A model generated the notes under the pieces. The model had not been told where the DNA came from and did not search any database. It was given only the letters and a program-made list of their open reading frames with translations. The position numbers were made by a program, and so were the translations under genes. 33,256 nucleotides of DNA, from positions 1 to 33,256 of the forward strand of contig JAJFKZ010000052.1 in the NCBI GenBank assembly GCA_021772955.1, read 5' to 3'. Source of the stretch: Gammaproteobacteria bacterium. GTDB taxonomy: Bacteria; Pseudomonadota; Gammaproteobacteria; Xanthomonadales; Wenzhouxiangellaceae. Within the stretch, counting starts at the first letter, position 1, and the number at the start of each line of letters is the position of its first letter. Below, in pieces: positions 14,264 to 22,311 of this stretch.

Positions 14264-16096
14264 TTACTCGACTGTGACAGATTTCGCCAGATTTCTTGGC
14301 TGATCCACATCCGTGCCTTTTAATATGGCGACGTGATAAGCCAGTAATTGCAGTGGAATGGTCAGCACCACGGGTGCCAGCCAGTCGCTGCCGGTATCCA
14401 CCGCCAGCACCCGTGCATGGCTGGCTATCGTGCTGCTGGCGTGATGATCGGCGATCACAAACAACTGTCCGCCGCGCACGTGCACCTCTTCAAGGTTCGA
14501 GATCAGCTTGCCGAGCAAATGGTTGTTGGGGGCCACCGCCACCACCGGCATGTCGGCATCGACCAATGCCAGTGGCCCGTGCTTGAGTTCACCGGCTGGG
14601 TAGGCCTCGGCATGAATGTAGGAGATTTCTTTCAGCTTCAAGGCACCTTCCATAGCCACCGGATAATGGCTGCCACGGCCCAGAAACAGGCTATGGTGGC
14701 GCTCGGCAAAGTCTTCCGCCATATTTGCTACCTGTGCATCCAGTTGCAGTGCGCTTTGCACCATGTCCGGCAAGCGATGCAGATCCTTGACCAATTGGGG
14801 CAGTTGCTCGGTGTGCTCACCGCGTGCGGTCATGATGGCCAATTGCAGCAACTGCAAGGCCACCAGTTGGGTGGTGAAAGCTTTGGTTGAGGCCACGCCG
14901 ATTTCCGGACCGGCGCGCGTCATCATGACCAGATCGGCAGCCCGCACCAATGAGCTTTCCGGGACATTGCAGATGGCCACACGGGCCAGATAACCGGAAC
15001 TGCCGGCCTGTGCCAGCGCCGCCAGCGTATCGGCGGTTTCCCCGGATTGGGAAATGGCCACGAACAGCGTATTGGCCGGCACCACCGGATGGCGATATCG
15101 GTACTCACTGGCGACCTCGGCCGTACAATTGATACGTGCCAGTTGTTCAATCTGATAGCGCGCCACTAGCCCGGCATGATAACTGGTGCCACAGGCCACG
15201 ATGTGCACGTTTTCAACCTTGGCCAGCAAGGCATCCGCATCCAGCCCGAGCAGGCCCGGCAACATCGCATCAGCACTGATGCGGCCATCCAGTGTGCGCG
15301 CCAGTGCATCCGGTTGCTCGAAGATTTCCTTCTGCATGAAATGCCGATAGCTGCCGCGTTCGGTATTCGCCAGCGACAGCTCACTGGTGTAAATGTCACG
15401 GTTTTGTAGCTCGCCATCCAGGTTGGTAACCTGCCAGTTGTCGCGGTCGATGCGCACCAGATCGCCGTCATTCAGATGCACGATGCGATTGGTCACCGGC
15501 AGCAATGTGTGCACATCCGATGACAGATAATGCTCGCCAAAGCCGACGCCGATCAACAATGGTGGCCCTTGACGGGCACCGACAATGACCCCGGGTTCGC
15601 GCGTGCTCAACACCGCCAGGGCATAGGAGCCCTGCAACTGTGGCAGCACTGCGCGCACCGCCTGCAACAGATCATCACCAGCGTCCATGCGTGCAGCGAT
15701 ACAGAGGCCAATGACTTCGGTGTCGGTTTCTGATTGCAGCTGGCAGCCCTCGGCCTCCAATAGGCGCTTGAGGCTGTGGTAGTTTTCGATGATGCCGTTG
15801 TGGACGATGGCCAGGTGTTCATCAATGTAGTGCGGATGGGCATTGTGCGTGAGCGGCTTGCCATGCGTAGCCCAGCGGGTATGGGCAATGCCGGTGAAGC
15901 CAGACAGTGGCTGCTGGCGGATGATTTGCTCCAGCGCCGCCACCTTGCCAGCAGTGCGTCTTTGCTGCAGCTTGTTGTCGGCGCTGAGAACGGCCATGCC
16001 GGCAGAATCATAGCCACGGTACTCCAGTGCATAAAGTCCCGCCAGCAGAATTTCGGTGATATCTCTCTGGGCGCAGCCGGCCACTATTCCGCACAT
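14264..16096 (-). CDS. glmS: Glutamine-fructose-6-phosphate aminotransferase (isomerizing)
   Basis: 610 residues, full length. MCGIVAGCAQRD places the catalytic Cys2 of the class II glutaminase domain, followed by the HTRWATHG and HNGIIENY motifs (about 1-240). Two SIS domains follow (VACGTSYHAG, SQSGETADTLAAL, LGRGSHYPVAMEGALKLKEISYIHAEAYPAGELKHGP), and the protein ends DQPRNLAKSVTVE. It makes glucosamine-6-phosphate from fructose-6-phosphate and glutamine, the first step to UDP-GlcNAc. Its ATG overlaps the stop of glmU by one base (TGATG), so the two are coupled. No glmS ribozyme is present, as expected in Gram-negatives. Confidence 0.97.
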   Translation of the reverse strand: MCGIVAGCAQRDITEILLAGLYALEYRGYDSAGMAVLSADNKLQQRRTAGKVAALEQIIRQQPLSGFTGIAHTRWATHGKPLTHNAHPHYIDEHLAIVHNGIIENYHSLKRLLEAEGCQLQSETDTEVIGLCIAARMDAGDDLLQAVRAVLPQLQGSYALAVLSTREPGVIVGARQGPPLLIGVGFGEHYLSSDVHTLLPVTNRIVHLNDGDLVRIDRDNWQVTNLDGELQNRDIYTSELSLANTERGSYRHFMQKEIFEQPDALARTLDGRISADAMLPGLLGLDADALLAKVENVHIVACGTSYHAGLVARYQIEQLARINCTAEVASEYRYRHPVVPANTLFVAISQSGETADTLAALAQAGSSGYLARVAICNVPESSLVRAADLVMMTRAGPEIGVASTKAFTTQLVALQLLQLAIMTARGEHTEQLPQLVKDLHRLPDMVQSALQLDAQVANMAEDFAERHHSLFLGRGSHYPVAMEGALKLKEISYIHAEAYPAGELKHGPLALVDADMPVVAVAPNNHLLGKLISNLEEVHVRGGQLFVIADHHASSTIASHARVLAVDTGSDWLAPVVLTIPLQLLAYHVAILKGTDVDQPRNLAKSVTVE

Positions 16097-17571
16097 CAGT
16101 TTTGCTCCTTATTGTCAGGCTCAACTTTTCTGCGTGCGCCAGTGCTGGCAGTCGCTGCCTTGGACTCGGCAGTATGCTGATCAGTGCTGGACACACGCTG
16201 GGCTGGCGCGCGCCAGTCTTGCAGCGTCGTCTGTTTGCTCCGGCTCAAGGTCAGCTGCCCGGCCGGGGCGTCATGGCTGATGGTTGAACCGGCGCCGATG
16301 AAGGCACCAGCGCCAATGCTGACTGGCGCGATCAACTGGGTGTCCGAACCGATGAAGACATCGTCAGCGATGCGGGTGATCCATTTGCTGACGCCATCAA
16401 AATTACAGGTGATGGTGCCGGCCCCGATGTTGACGCGCTCACCCAGCTGTGCATCACCCAGATAGCTCAAATGGCTGGCCTTGCTGTGCGCACCGATCAC
16501 GGCATTTTTGGTTTCCACGAAATTGCCGATTTTGACCTCGTTGGCCAGCCGGGTTCCCGGTCGGCAATGCGCGAACGGGCCAATCATGCAGCGCTCACCG
16601 CAGCGCACATCTTCCAGTACGCTGTGCGCCAGCACCTGGGTGCCACTGCCAAGTTGGCAATCATGCAGCACACAGCCGGGGCCGATGCTGACCTTGTCTC
16701 CCAGCTGGCAGTGGCCACTGAGAACAACATTGACATCAATAAACACGTCAAGACCAGCGTCGACCTGGCCGCGAATATCCAGCCGCTGCGGATCGGCAAT
16801 GCGCACACCCGCCTGCAGTAGCAGCTGCACCTGCTGCTGTTGATAGAGGCGCTCCAGCTGTGCCAGTTGGGCCTGGGTATTGGCGCCTTGCAGACAGTCA
16901 GCCTGCGGCCATTGCAGGGTGCTGACCGCCATACCATCGGCTATCGCCATGGCCAGCACATCGGTAAGGTAATTTTCAGCAGCGGCATTGTCGCTGCTCA
17001 GGCGCGTCAGCCAGCGCCGCAGTGCCGCTGCCGGAAAAAGATAAATGCCGCTGTTGACCTCAACGATTTGCTGCTGCTCGATGCTGGCATCGGCCTGCTC
17101 GATGATCGCCGTGAACTGGCCTTGCCGGTCACGCAGAATGCGACCATAGCCATGGGGAGCAGACAGCTCCATGGTCACCAGCACGGTATCCGAACTGTTA
17201 TCCAGCATGGTCTCCAGCAGTGCCAACGGAACCAGCGGATGATCGGCCATCAGCACCAGTACGCTGGCCTGTGCCGGTATCGCCGGCATGGCCTGGCTGA
17301 CAGCATGGCCGGTACCGCGCTGCTGATCCTGCAGCACCCAGTTGAGCTGCACATCGGACAAAGCCGCCTGCAGCTGCTCGCTGCCATGACCGTGCACCAG
17401 ATGAATTTGCTTGGGTGAAAGTTGCTGCACGGTTTCCAGCAGATGCCTGATCATCGGCTTGCCGGCCAAGGGTTGCAGCACCTTGGGCAGGGTCGTGCGC
17501 ATGCGCGTGCCCTGGCCTGCGGCCAGTATGATCACGTGTAATTCGTCGGCTTGACGCTGCTTATCAGCCAT
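16096..17571 (-). CDS. glmU: Bifunctional UDP-GlcNAc pyrophosphorylase / GlcN-1-P acetyltransferase
   Basis: 491 residues from the ATG at 17571; the frame continues upstream but only as an overlap with the preceding gene. The uridylyltransferase domain has VIILAAGQGTRM, LPKVLQPLAGKPM and a VLMADHPLVP metal site where the usual G of YGDVP is A. The left-handed beta helix has HSKASHLSYLGDAQLGERVNIGAGTITCNFDG, including the catalytic His. The tail beyond residue 455 (about 35 residues, SSTDQHTAESKAATASTG...) is longer than in E. coli (456 aa) and looks disordered. GlmU makes UDP-GlcNAc for peptidoglycan and lipopolysaccharide. It overlaps the aminopeptidase gene by eight bases and glmS by one. 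Confidence 0.95.
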   Translation of the reverse strand: MADKQRQADELHVIILAAGQGTRMRTTLPKVLQPLAGKPMIRHLLETVQQLSPKQIHLVHGHGSEQLQAALSDVQLNWVLQDQQRGTGHAVSQAMPAIPAQASVLVLMADHPLVPLALLETMLDNSSDTVLVTMELSAPHGYGRILRDRQGQFTAIIEQADASIEQQQIVEVNSGIYLFPAAALRRWLTRLSSDNAAAENYLTDVLAMAIADGMAVSTLQWPQADCLQGANTQAQLAQLERLYQQQQVQLLLQAGVRIADPQRLDIRGQVDAGLDVFIDVNVVLSGHCQLGDKVSIGPGCVLHDCQLGSGTQVLAHSVLEDVRCGERCMIGPFAHCRPGTRLANEVKIGNFVETKNAVIGAHSKASHLSYLGDAQLGERVNIGAGTITCNFDGVSKWITRIADDVFIGSDTQLIAPVSIGAGAFIGAGSTISHDAPAGQLTLSRSKQTTLQDWRAPAQRVSSTDQHTAESKAATASTGARRKVEPDNKEQN

Positions 17572-20332
17572 GCGCTGGACCCGCCATTGGCGCGCTGACG
17601 GCTTGCCGCAGTGCTGTGCACAAGTTAATGGTTTCTTGCGTTTGCGCCAATGCACGCTCGTGGCCTGGCGCCAGCGCGCCATGCTCGGCGAACAACCGCT
17701 GCAGCTGTGCAGCCTGTTCAGGAGCACAAAAGACCGCAGCAGCATTGGGTGTGCGCCGCCGCCATTGCTCCGGTATCAAGGTCAGAATCTGGGGCAGGTG
17801 CTGTTGGTACCAGCGCCAATGTTGCTCGCGTAATTCAGTTGTGCTCAGCATGCTCATGATCATATCAAAGCGCTCACGTGGGCCCAATTCCAGCCTGCCA
17901 GCGGCTAAATCACTGGCCGCTGGATCTTGCAGCAGCATGGCGCGCGCCAGCGGCAACAGGCTCGGATCAGTAAACGCGCCCAGTGCGGTGGGGACAGCAG
18001 CAGCCAGGCGCGGATCATCAAAATCTTTGGCAAACTCGATCAAGCACTGATAAAAACGCGCGCCGAGATCCTGCACCGCCACGCTCAGCGCCAGCTCATA
18101 ACGATCTGCATCCAGCGCGGTGGAAACCGGTTCGGCGTTGAGTCCGATAAACCTTGATGCCCGATCAGCCAGATCCGCACGCAGCATAGAATCACCCAGC
18201 GCTTGCGCCTTGAACTTCTGCATGCGTCGACACAATAACTGCTTGTCGATACTGTCTAGCCTGGCCGCGCAGTTGTCGAATTCGCGATACAGTAGTTGCA
18301 GCTGTGTACGCAGCTGCGTGGCCGGGGCGGGCGGCAGCACCCGTTGCAGATAATCTTCGAGTATCGGTAATGGCGCTTCCAGCACCTGTCGTGGCTGTTG
18401 CTGGGCCTGATCAAGCATGACCTCCAGCAAGCTCAGCAGTGACTCAAGTCGGGCATTGCCGGTAGCGATGGCGGCCTGCAGGCTGTCAACCATGGCCAGT
18501 TTCTCACCCGCATCCAGACGCTCGAAGTGGGTCAACAGAGTGTGCCAGTCAGCCGTGGTGAATTGCCATCGGTAATAGCCACTGCCGGCTGCATTGGGCA
18601 TGATCCAGTCCGGGCAGTGGCCGACTGGCAATTGCAGGACCATCTCCCGGGCGTTCATGATGTGGCACTGTTGATAACTTTCGGCAGCCATTCCATAGCG
18701 CAGACACACGGGAATGCTCCAGGTTTGTTCCTGCTGCGCTGGCGACCCAGGCGGCAGATAACGTTGTTGCGTCAAAGTGATGGTGGCGCTTTGATTGCTG
18801 CCATCTGCCGGGCAGGACGGCTGTACATCCAGCAGGGGTACACCGGCTTGTTCGACGAAGCTGCGCAAGGTGGTGATCAGTTCCGGCTGCTGCATGGAAT
18901 CGGCGATGCTGCGGTAAAAGTCAGGAGAAGCCGCGACCGCGTGGGCATAAGTACGCAGATAATCCGCCAGCGCGGCCCGAAACTTGGGGGCACCGAAATA
19001 ACTGTCCAGCATGTGCAGCACCGCCTGGCTTTTGCTGTAGGTGATGCCGTCGTAAGCATTGCGGATGTCTTCGTTGCGCAGGATTGGTTCGCGAATGGCG
19101 CGCGCGCTGGTCAGTGAATCAATTGCCATCACGGCAAAATTGCGCTGCAATCCATTCAGGGCATGGGACTGTTCCGGCTCAAAGCGAGTCAACACCAGTG
19201 GCGTGGCCCAGGTGGCAAAGCCTTCTTTCAACCACAGGTCATCCCACCAGGGCGGGGTCACCAGATTGCCGAACCACATGTGCGCCAGCTCATGGGCATG
19301 GATACCAAGCATGCCCAGGCGCGCGGCTGGTGGTGCATGTTCCGGTAAAAACAAGCGTTCCTCGCGATAGCTGATCGCCGCTGATAGCTCGGTTGCGCCA
19401 CTGGGCCAGGCCGGTGCAGCGACGATATCCAGCTTGCGAAACGGATAGGCCACACCCAGCTCGGTTTCCAGAATGTGCACAAACTCGGCGGTGATCTCCA
19501 TCACCTGGCGCATGTTGCTGGCCTGGCCACGCCGGGCCACGGCGCGCAGCGGAATCTCCTGTGCGCGCACTGCATTGGCAGGAATGGCCGGATACTCGAC
19601 CACGTCAAACGGCCCGACCGCGAGTGACAACAGGTAGGTTGGCATTGCTGGTGTCGGCAGAAACTGCCAGCGGGTAATGCCGTTTTCCAGCACAGATTGT
19701 GAGTAGACCGGGGTATTGGTGATGGCCTGGTAGCCGGTGGGAATGTCCAGCGTCAGGTGCATGGGTGCCTTGAAACCGGGTTGATCAAAACCGGGCAGAT
19801 ACTTGCGCGCCTGGATTGATTCGGATTTGGCCAGCGCATACCAGTCGCCTTGCTCCTGGACCCGGAACAGGCCAGCCAGATTGTTATCGAAGCTGGCCTG
19901 ATAGTCGATCAGCAAGCTGATTTGCCCGGCTGGCAGCGGTTTCGCAAAACCGATTCTGACCACGCCACTGTCCAGCATTTGCGTATAGTCCACAGCGATA
20001 TCACTGTCGCGCAAACTGATCTTTTGGATCGTCAAACCTTGACCATGCAACCAGATGCCATCATCGGCCCGCAGCATTTCGACGTCCAGTTGCAGCGTCC
20101 CGGAAAACTGTTGCAGACGCGGATCAATGTGCATGTGCAAATAGTAGGCCAACGGTTTGGCGCTGCCGTCCAAAGCGCCGCCAGGTATTTCATTGGCACT
20201 GGAATCCAGGCTGGCTTGCTGGGCCATGTCGCTGCGGCAGCCGGGCAGCATTATGCTCAGCAGCAACAGTGTGAGCATGACCGCGATGCGCCGCTGCACG
20301 ATGTTGTGCACGACGCTGGGCAATCTGGTCAT
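17564..20332 (-). CDS. M1 family aminopeptidase, probable lipoprotein
   Basis: 922 residues from the ATG at 20332; alternatives at 20359 (ATG) and 20377 (GTG) only lengthen the signal. The signal segment IAVMLTLLLLSIMLPGC ends in a lipobox-like LPGC, suggesting a membrane-anchored lipoprotein. The zinc site is HELAHMWFGN (H347, E348, H351) with E370 in LWLKEGFATW, and a Tyr in ITYSKSQAVLHML can be the transition-state residue. The exopeptidase motif, usually GAMEN, reads GATEL (312-316): the Glu that binds the free amino group is kept, but Met and Asn are not. The C-terminal half is an ERAP1-like helical domain. It begins an operon with glmU and glmS. Confidence 0.88.
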   Translation of the reverse strand: MTRLPSVVHNIVQRRIAVMLTLLLLSIMLPGCRSDMAQQASLDSSANEIPGGALDGSAKPLAYYLHMHIDPRLQQFSGTLQLDVEMLRADDGIWLHGQGLTIQKISLRDSDIAVDYTQMLDSGVVRIGFAKPLPAGQISLLIDYQASFDNNLAGLFRVQEQGDWYALAKSESIQARKYLPGFDQPGFKAPMHLTLDIPTGYQAITNTPVYSQSVLENGITRWQFLPTPAMPTYLLSLAVGPFDVVEYPAIPANAVRAQEIPLRAVARRGQASNMRQVMEITAEFVHILETELGVAYPFRKLDIVAAPAWPSGATELSAAISYREERLFLPEHAPPAARLGMLGIHAHELAHMWFGNLVTPPWWDDLWLKEGFATWATPLVLTRFEPEQSHALNGLQRNFAVMAIDSLTSARAIREPILRNEDIRNAYDGITYSKSQAVLHMLDSYFGAPKFRAALADYLRTYAHAVAASPDFYRSIADSMQQPELITTLRSFVEQAGVPLLDVQPSCPADGSNQSATITLTQQRYLPPGSPAQQEQTWSIPVCLRYGMAAESYQQCHIMNAREMVLQLPVGHCPDWIMPNAAGSGYYRWQFTTADWHTLLTHFERLDAGEKLAMVDSLQAAIATGNARLESLLSLLEVMLDQAQQQPRQVLEAPLPILEDYLQRVLPPAPATQLRTQLQLLYREFDNCAARLDSIDKQLLCRRMQKFKAQALGDSMLRADLADRASRFIGLNAEPVSTALDADRYELALSVAVQDLGARFYQCLIEFAKDFDDPRLAAAVPTALGAFTDPSLLPLARAMLLQDPAASDLAAGRLELGPRERFDMIMSMLSTTELREQHWRWYQQHLPQILTLIPEQWRRRTPNAAAVFCAPEQAAQLQRLFAEHGALAPGHERALAQTQETINLCTALRQAVSAPMAGPAHG

Positions 20333-20383
20333 TAACAAGCATGTAATGGGTCTGTACATGGCGGTGAAATTGTACACTGGCTG

Positions 20384-20517
20384 ATTCCGGGGTTATAAGT
20401 GCGTCCGAGGCTGGCAGCTGGATGTGAGCAACCAGCCGGACATAATAACATCTGCAAAGGTATGGTCAGTCCAGCACATTGGTTGCGGCCAGGTTAGCCC
20501 GTTAGCCCGGTGGCCCT
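20384..20517. other. Gap between the M1 and dksA-like genes: hairpin and duplicated TTAGCCCG
   Basis: GTCCGAGGCTGG (20403-20414) can pair with CCAGCCGGAC (20432-20441), with one bulge. At 20493-20510 TTAGCCCG occurs twice in tandem, the same eight bases that begin elements E2 and E3, possibly a footprint of a lost copy. A minus-strand TATAAC (20397-20392) could serve the M1 gene. No coding sequence is seen. Confidence 0.35.
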
Positions 20518-20883
20518 TCAGGCAGTCGGAGATTGTTCGGCACAGTGGATGCACAGGCTCACGGCCGCATTCACCTGCAAGCGCGCCCAGGCGATCTGCT
20601 CGCCGCACTCCTGGCAATCGCCATAGTTGCCGTGCTGCATGCGTGTCAGTGCTGCCTGTATGGCCACCAACCGGGCACTGCGTCGGGCATTGGTCGCCTG
20701 TGCCATGGCCTGACCTTGCATCGCGTCCATCCGTGACAGTCTACCCATGCGCGTTTGATCCAGTGTCACCGTATCCGCAGATGCTTGCGCAGACTCGGCA
20801 ATGTCGCTGATTGCCTGCACTTCATCCTGCAGCTGTTGCTGAAGTTGTTGCCGAAGTTGTTGCAGTGCATGCTGGTTGCTCAT
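20518..20883 (-). CDS. DksA/TraR family C4 zinc-finger protein
   Basis: 121 residues from the ATG at 20883. The frame opens 62 codons earlier, but that part has no family resemblance and overlaps the region upstream of the ATP-grasp gene. A long coiled-coil hairpin (HALQQLRQQLQQQLQDEVQ to RLVAIQAALTRMQ) carries a C-terminal zinc finger, GNYGDCQECGEQIAWARLQVN...CIHC (C90, C93, C111, C114). DksA-like proteins reach into the secondary channel of RNA polymerase and modify its response to ppGpp. The protein is shorter than DksA (151) and resembles the DksA2/YbiI-type paralogues. The tip lacks an obvious D-x-x-D-A motif, so the effect on RNA polymerase is uncertain. Confidence 0.85.
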   Translation of the reverse strand: MSNQHALQQLRQQLQQQLQDEVQAISDIAESAQASADTVTLDQTRMGRLSRMDAMQGQAMAQATNARRSARLVAIQAALTRMQHGNYGDCQECGEQIAWARLQVNAAVSLCIHCAEQSPTA

Positions 20884-21063
20884 GCCGATAGTATGCCATG
20901 AGCCTGCGTTGACTGGCATTGCGCAGAATAGAAATAAGGCACAGCGAGAAGCTATTGGCGGTGACGGGTAAACATTGCGTACTGGCGGCACGAACTGCAC
21001 CGCGATATGAGGTCGATAGTGGGGATTTGTTACCATAGAGGTCGTTCTATAGCTGGTATCGCC

Positions 21064-22311
21064 ATGCATGAGTACAATCCCGGTTTCGCATTATCCGCAC
21101 CTCGCCAGGGCAAAATTGCCCTGCTCGGTTATCTGATCGAATCGTTTGAAGCGGCGCACAAGCTGGGTCTGGATTTTGTTGCCGTGGTGCCACCTGGCTT
21201 CGAGGTCGGGCTGCAAAATGATGGTATTGACGCCATCGTCTGGGATTTCGATCTTATCAACGATCAATCTGATGCGTTACTACAACAATGTCTGGATCGC
21301 AATGTGCGCGTGGCGGTGCCCTTGTACGAAGAATGCGTGGAATGGGCCGGTGCCCTGAACGCCAGAATCCAGAACAATCCGCGCCTGTTCAATCGCGGCT
21401 TGCTGTTTCGCGACAAAGCGATGATGAAGCGCAAGGCGCAAATGAGCGGCTTGCGGGTCGGTGTGTTTGAAGAAGTCTACAATCGCGATGACGTCAAGCG
21501 ATTTTTCAAACGCGTCAATGAAGCGCTGATGAATGTTGACGGTGATGTTGAGGATCCGGTGCATCTGAAGCCGACCCGTGCGGCTGGCAGCGTGGGCCAT
21601 TGTATTATTCGCAGCAACAAGAACATCGATGAGTTACCCGATGATGTGTTCCCGTGCATGGTGGAAAGCCATCTGGATGGCCAGGAGTTCTCAGTCGAGG
21701 CGTTTATCCACAACGGCAAAATCTGGTTTATGAACATCAACGAGTATGTGCATCTGGGCTATTCACAAGTGCTGCCGCCGGGTCCAGAACTGGAGGCGGA
21801 ACGAGCAAAAATCCGCCGTGCTGTGGAAAAGCTGGTAAAAGCGTTCAACATGGACAACGGCGTTATACATCCGGAATATTTCATCGATGCCGAAGGCGAG
21901 CTTAATTTTGGCGAAGTGGCCAATCGTATCCCCGGTGGCCATATTTTTGATCTGATCCACCGCGCCTATGGTTTTGATCCGTTTGCGGCACAACTACTAT
22001 GCGCCGATCCACAAACCAGCGATGCAGAACTGATTGCGTTTTTCCCGGACGAAGTGAATGGCATTCAAGGCTATGCCGGCAATGTCATGATCTATCCGCA
22101 AAAGCCACGCGTGACCATGCTGGATGTGCCCGAGGAGCTGCTCAGCGATCCCTTGTATGAAAAGCATGACATGTTTGAACCAGTCAACGCGAAAGTTGCC
22201 GAACGCGTAGGTTTTGGCAATCATTATGGCAAAATCAATTTCTATGGCGACGATCCTGAAGCCATCAAGCAACGTCTGATTCAATGGGAAAAATTTGATT
22301 TCTACAAATAG
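21064..22311 (+). CDS. ATP-grasp family ligase
   Basis: 415 residues from the ATG at 21064; an upstream in-frame start at 21007 is less likely. The N-terminal pre-ATP-grasp part (GKIALLGYLIESFEAAHKLG) is followed by the ATP-grasp fold: LKPTRAAGSVGHCI (nucleotide-binding loop, about 167-180), CMVESHLDGQEFSVEAFIHNGK, GVIHPEYFID and the metal and substrate segment GELNFGEVANRIPGGHIFDLI. Such enzymes join a carboxylate to an amine or thiol through an acyl-phosphate. It is closest in style to the ligases that make dipeptides and modified amino acids, but the substrate cannot be told. The next gene overlaps it by 17 bases, so the two are made together. Confidence 0.85.
   Translation: MHEYNPGFALSAPRQGKIALLGYLIESFEAAHKLGLDFVAVVPPGFEVGLQNDGIDAIVWDFDLINDQSDALLQQCLDRNVRVAVPLYEECVEWAGALNARIQNNPRLFNRGLLFRDKAMMKRKAQMSGLRVGVFEEVYNRDDVKRFFKRVNEALMNVDGDVEDPVHLKPTRAAGSVGHCIIRSNKNIDELPDDVFPCMVESHLDGQEFSVEAFIHNGKIWFMNINEYVHLGYSQVLPPGPELEAERAKIRRAVEKLVKAFNMDNGVIHPEYFIDAEGELNFGEVANRIPGGHIFDLIHRAYGFDPFAAQLLCADPQTSDAELIAFFPDEVNGIQGYAGNVMIYPQKPRVTMLDVPEELLSDPLYEKHDMFEPVNAKVAERVGFGNHYGKINFYGDDPEAIKQRLIQWEKFDFYK

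Noticed and set aside
16096-17745. Long N-terminal extension of glmU to 17745
   Set aside because: The extra 58 residues are the aminopeptidase gene read in another frame. The GlmU family starts just before VIILAAGQGTRM.
20884-21069. Long N-terminal extension of the DksA-like protein
   Set aside because: The extra 62 residues have no helical coiled-coil character and overlap the region upstream of the divergent ATP-grasp gene.
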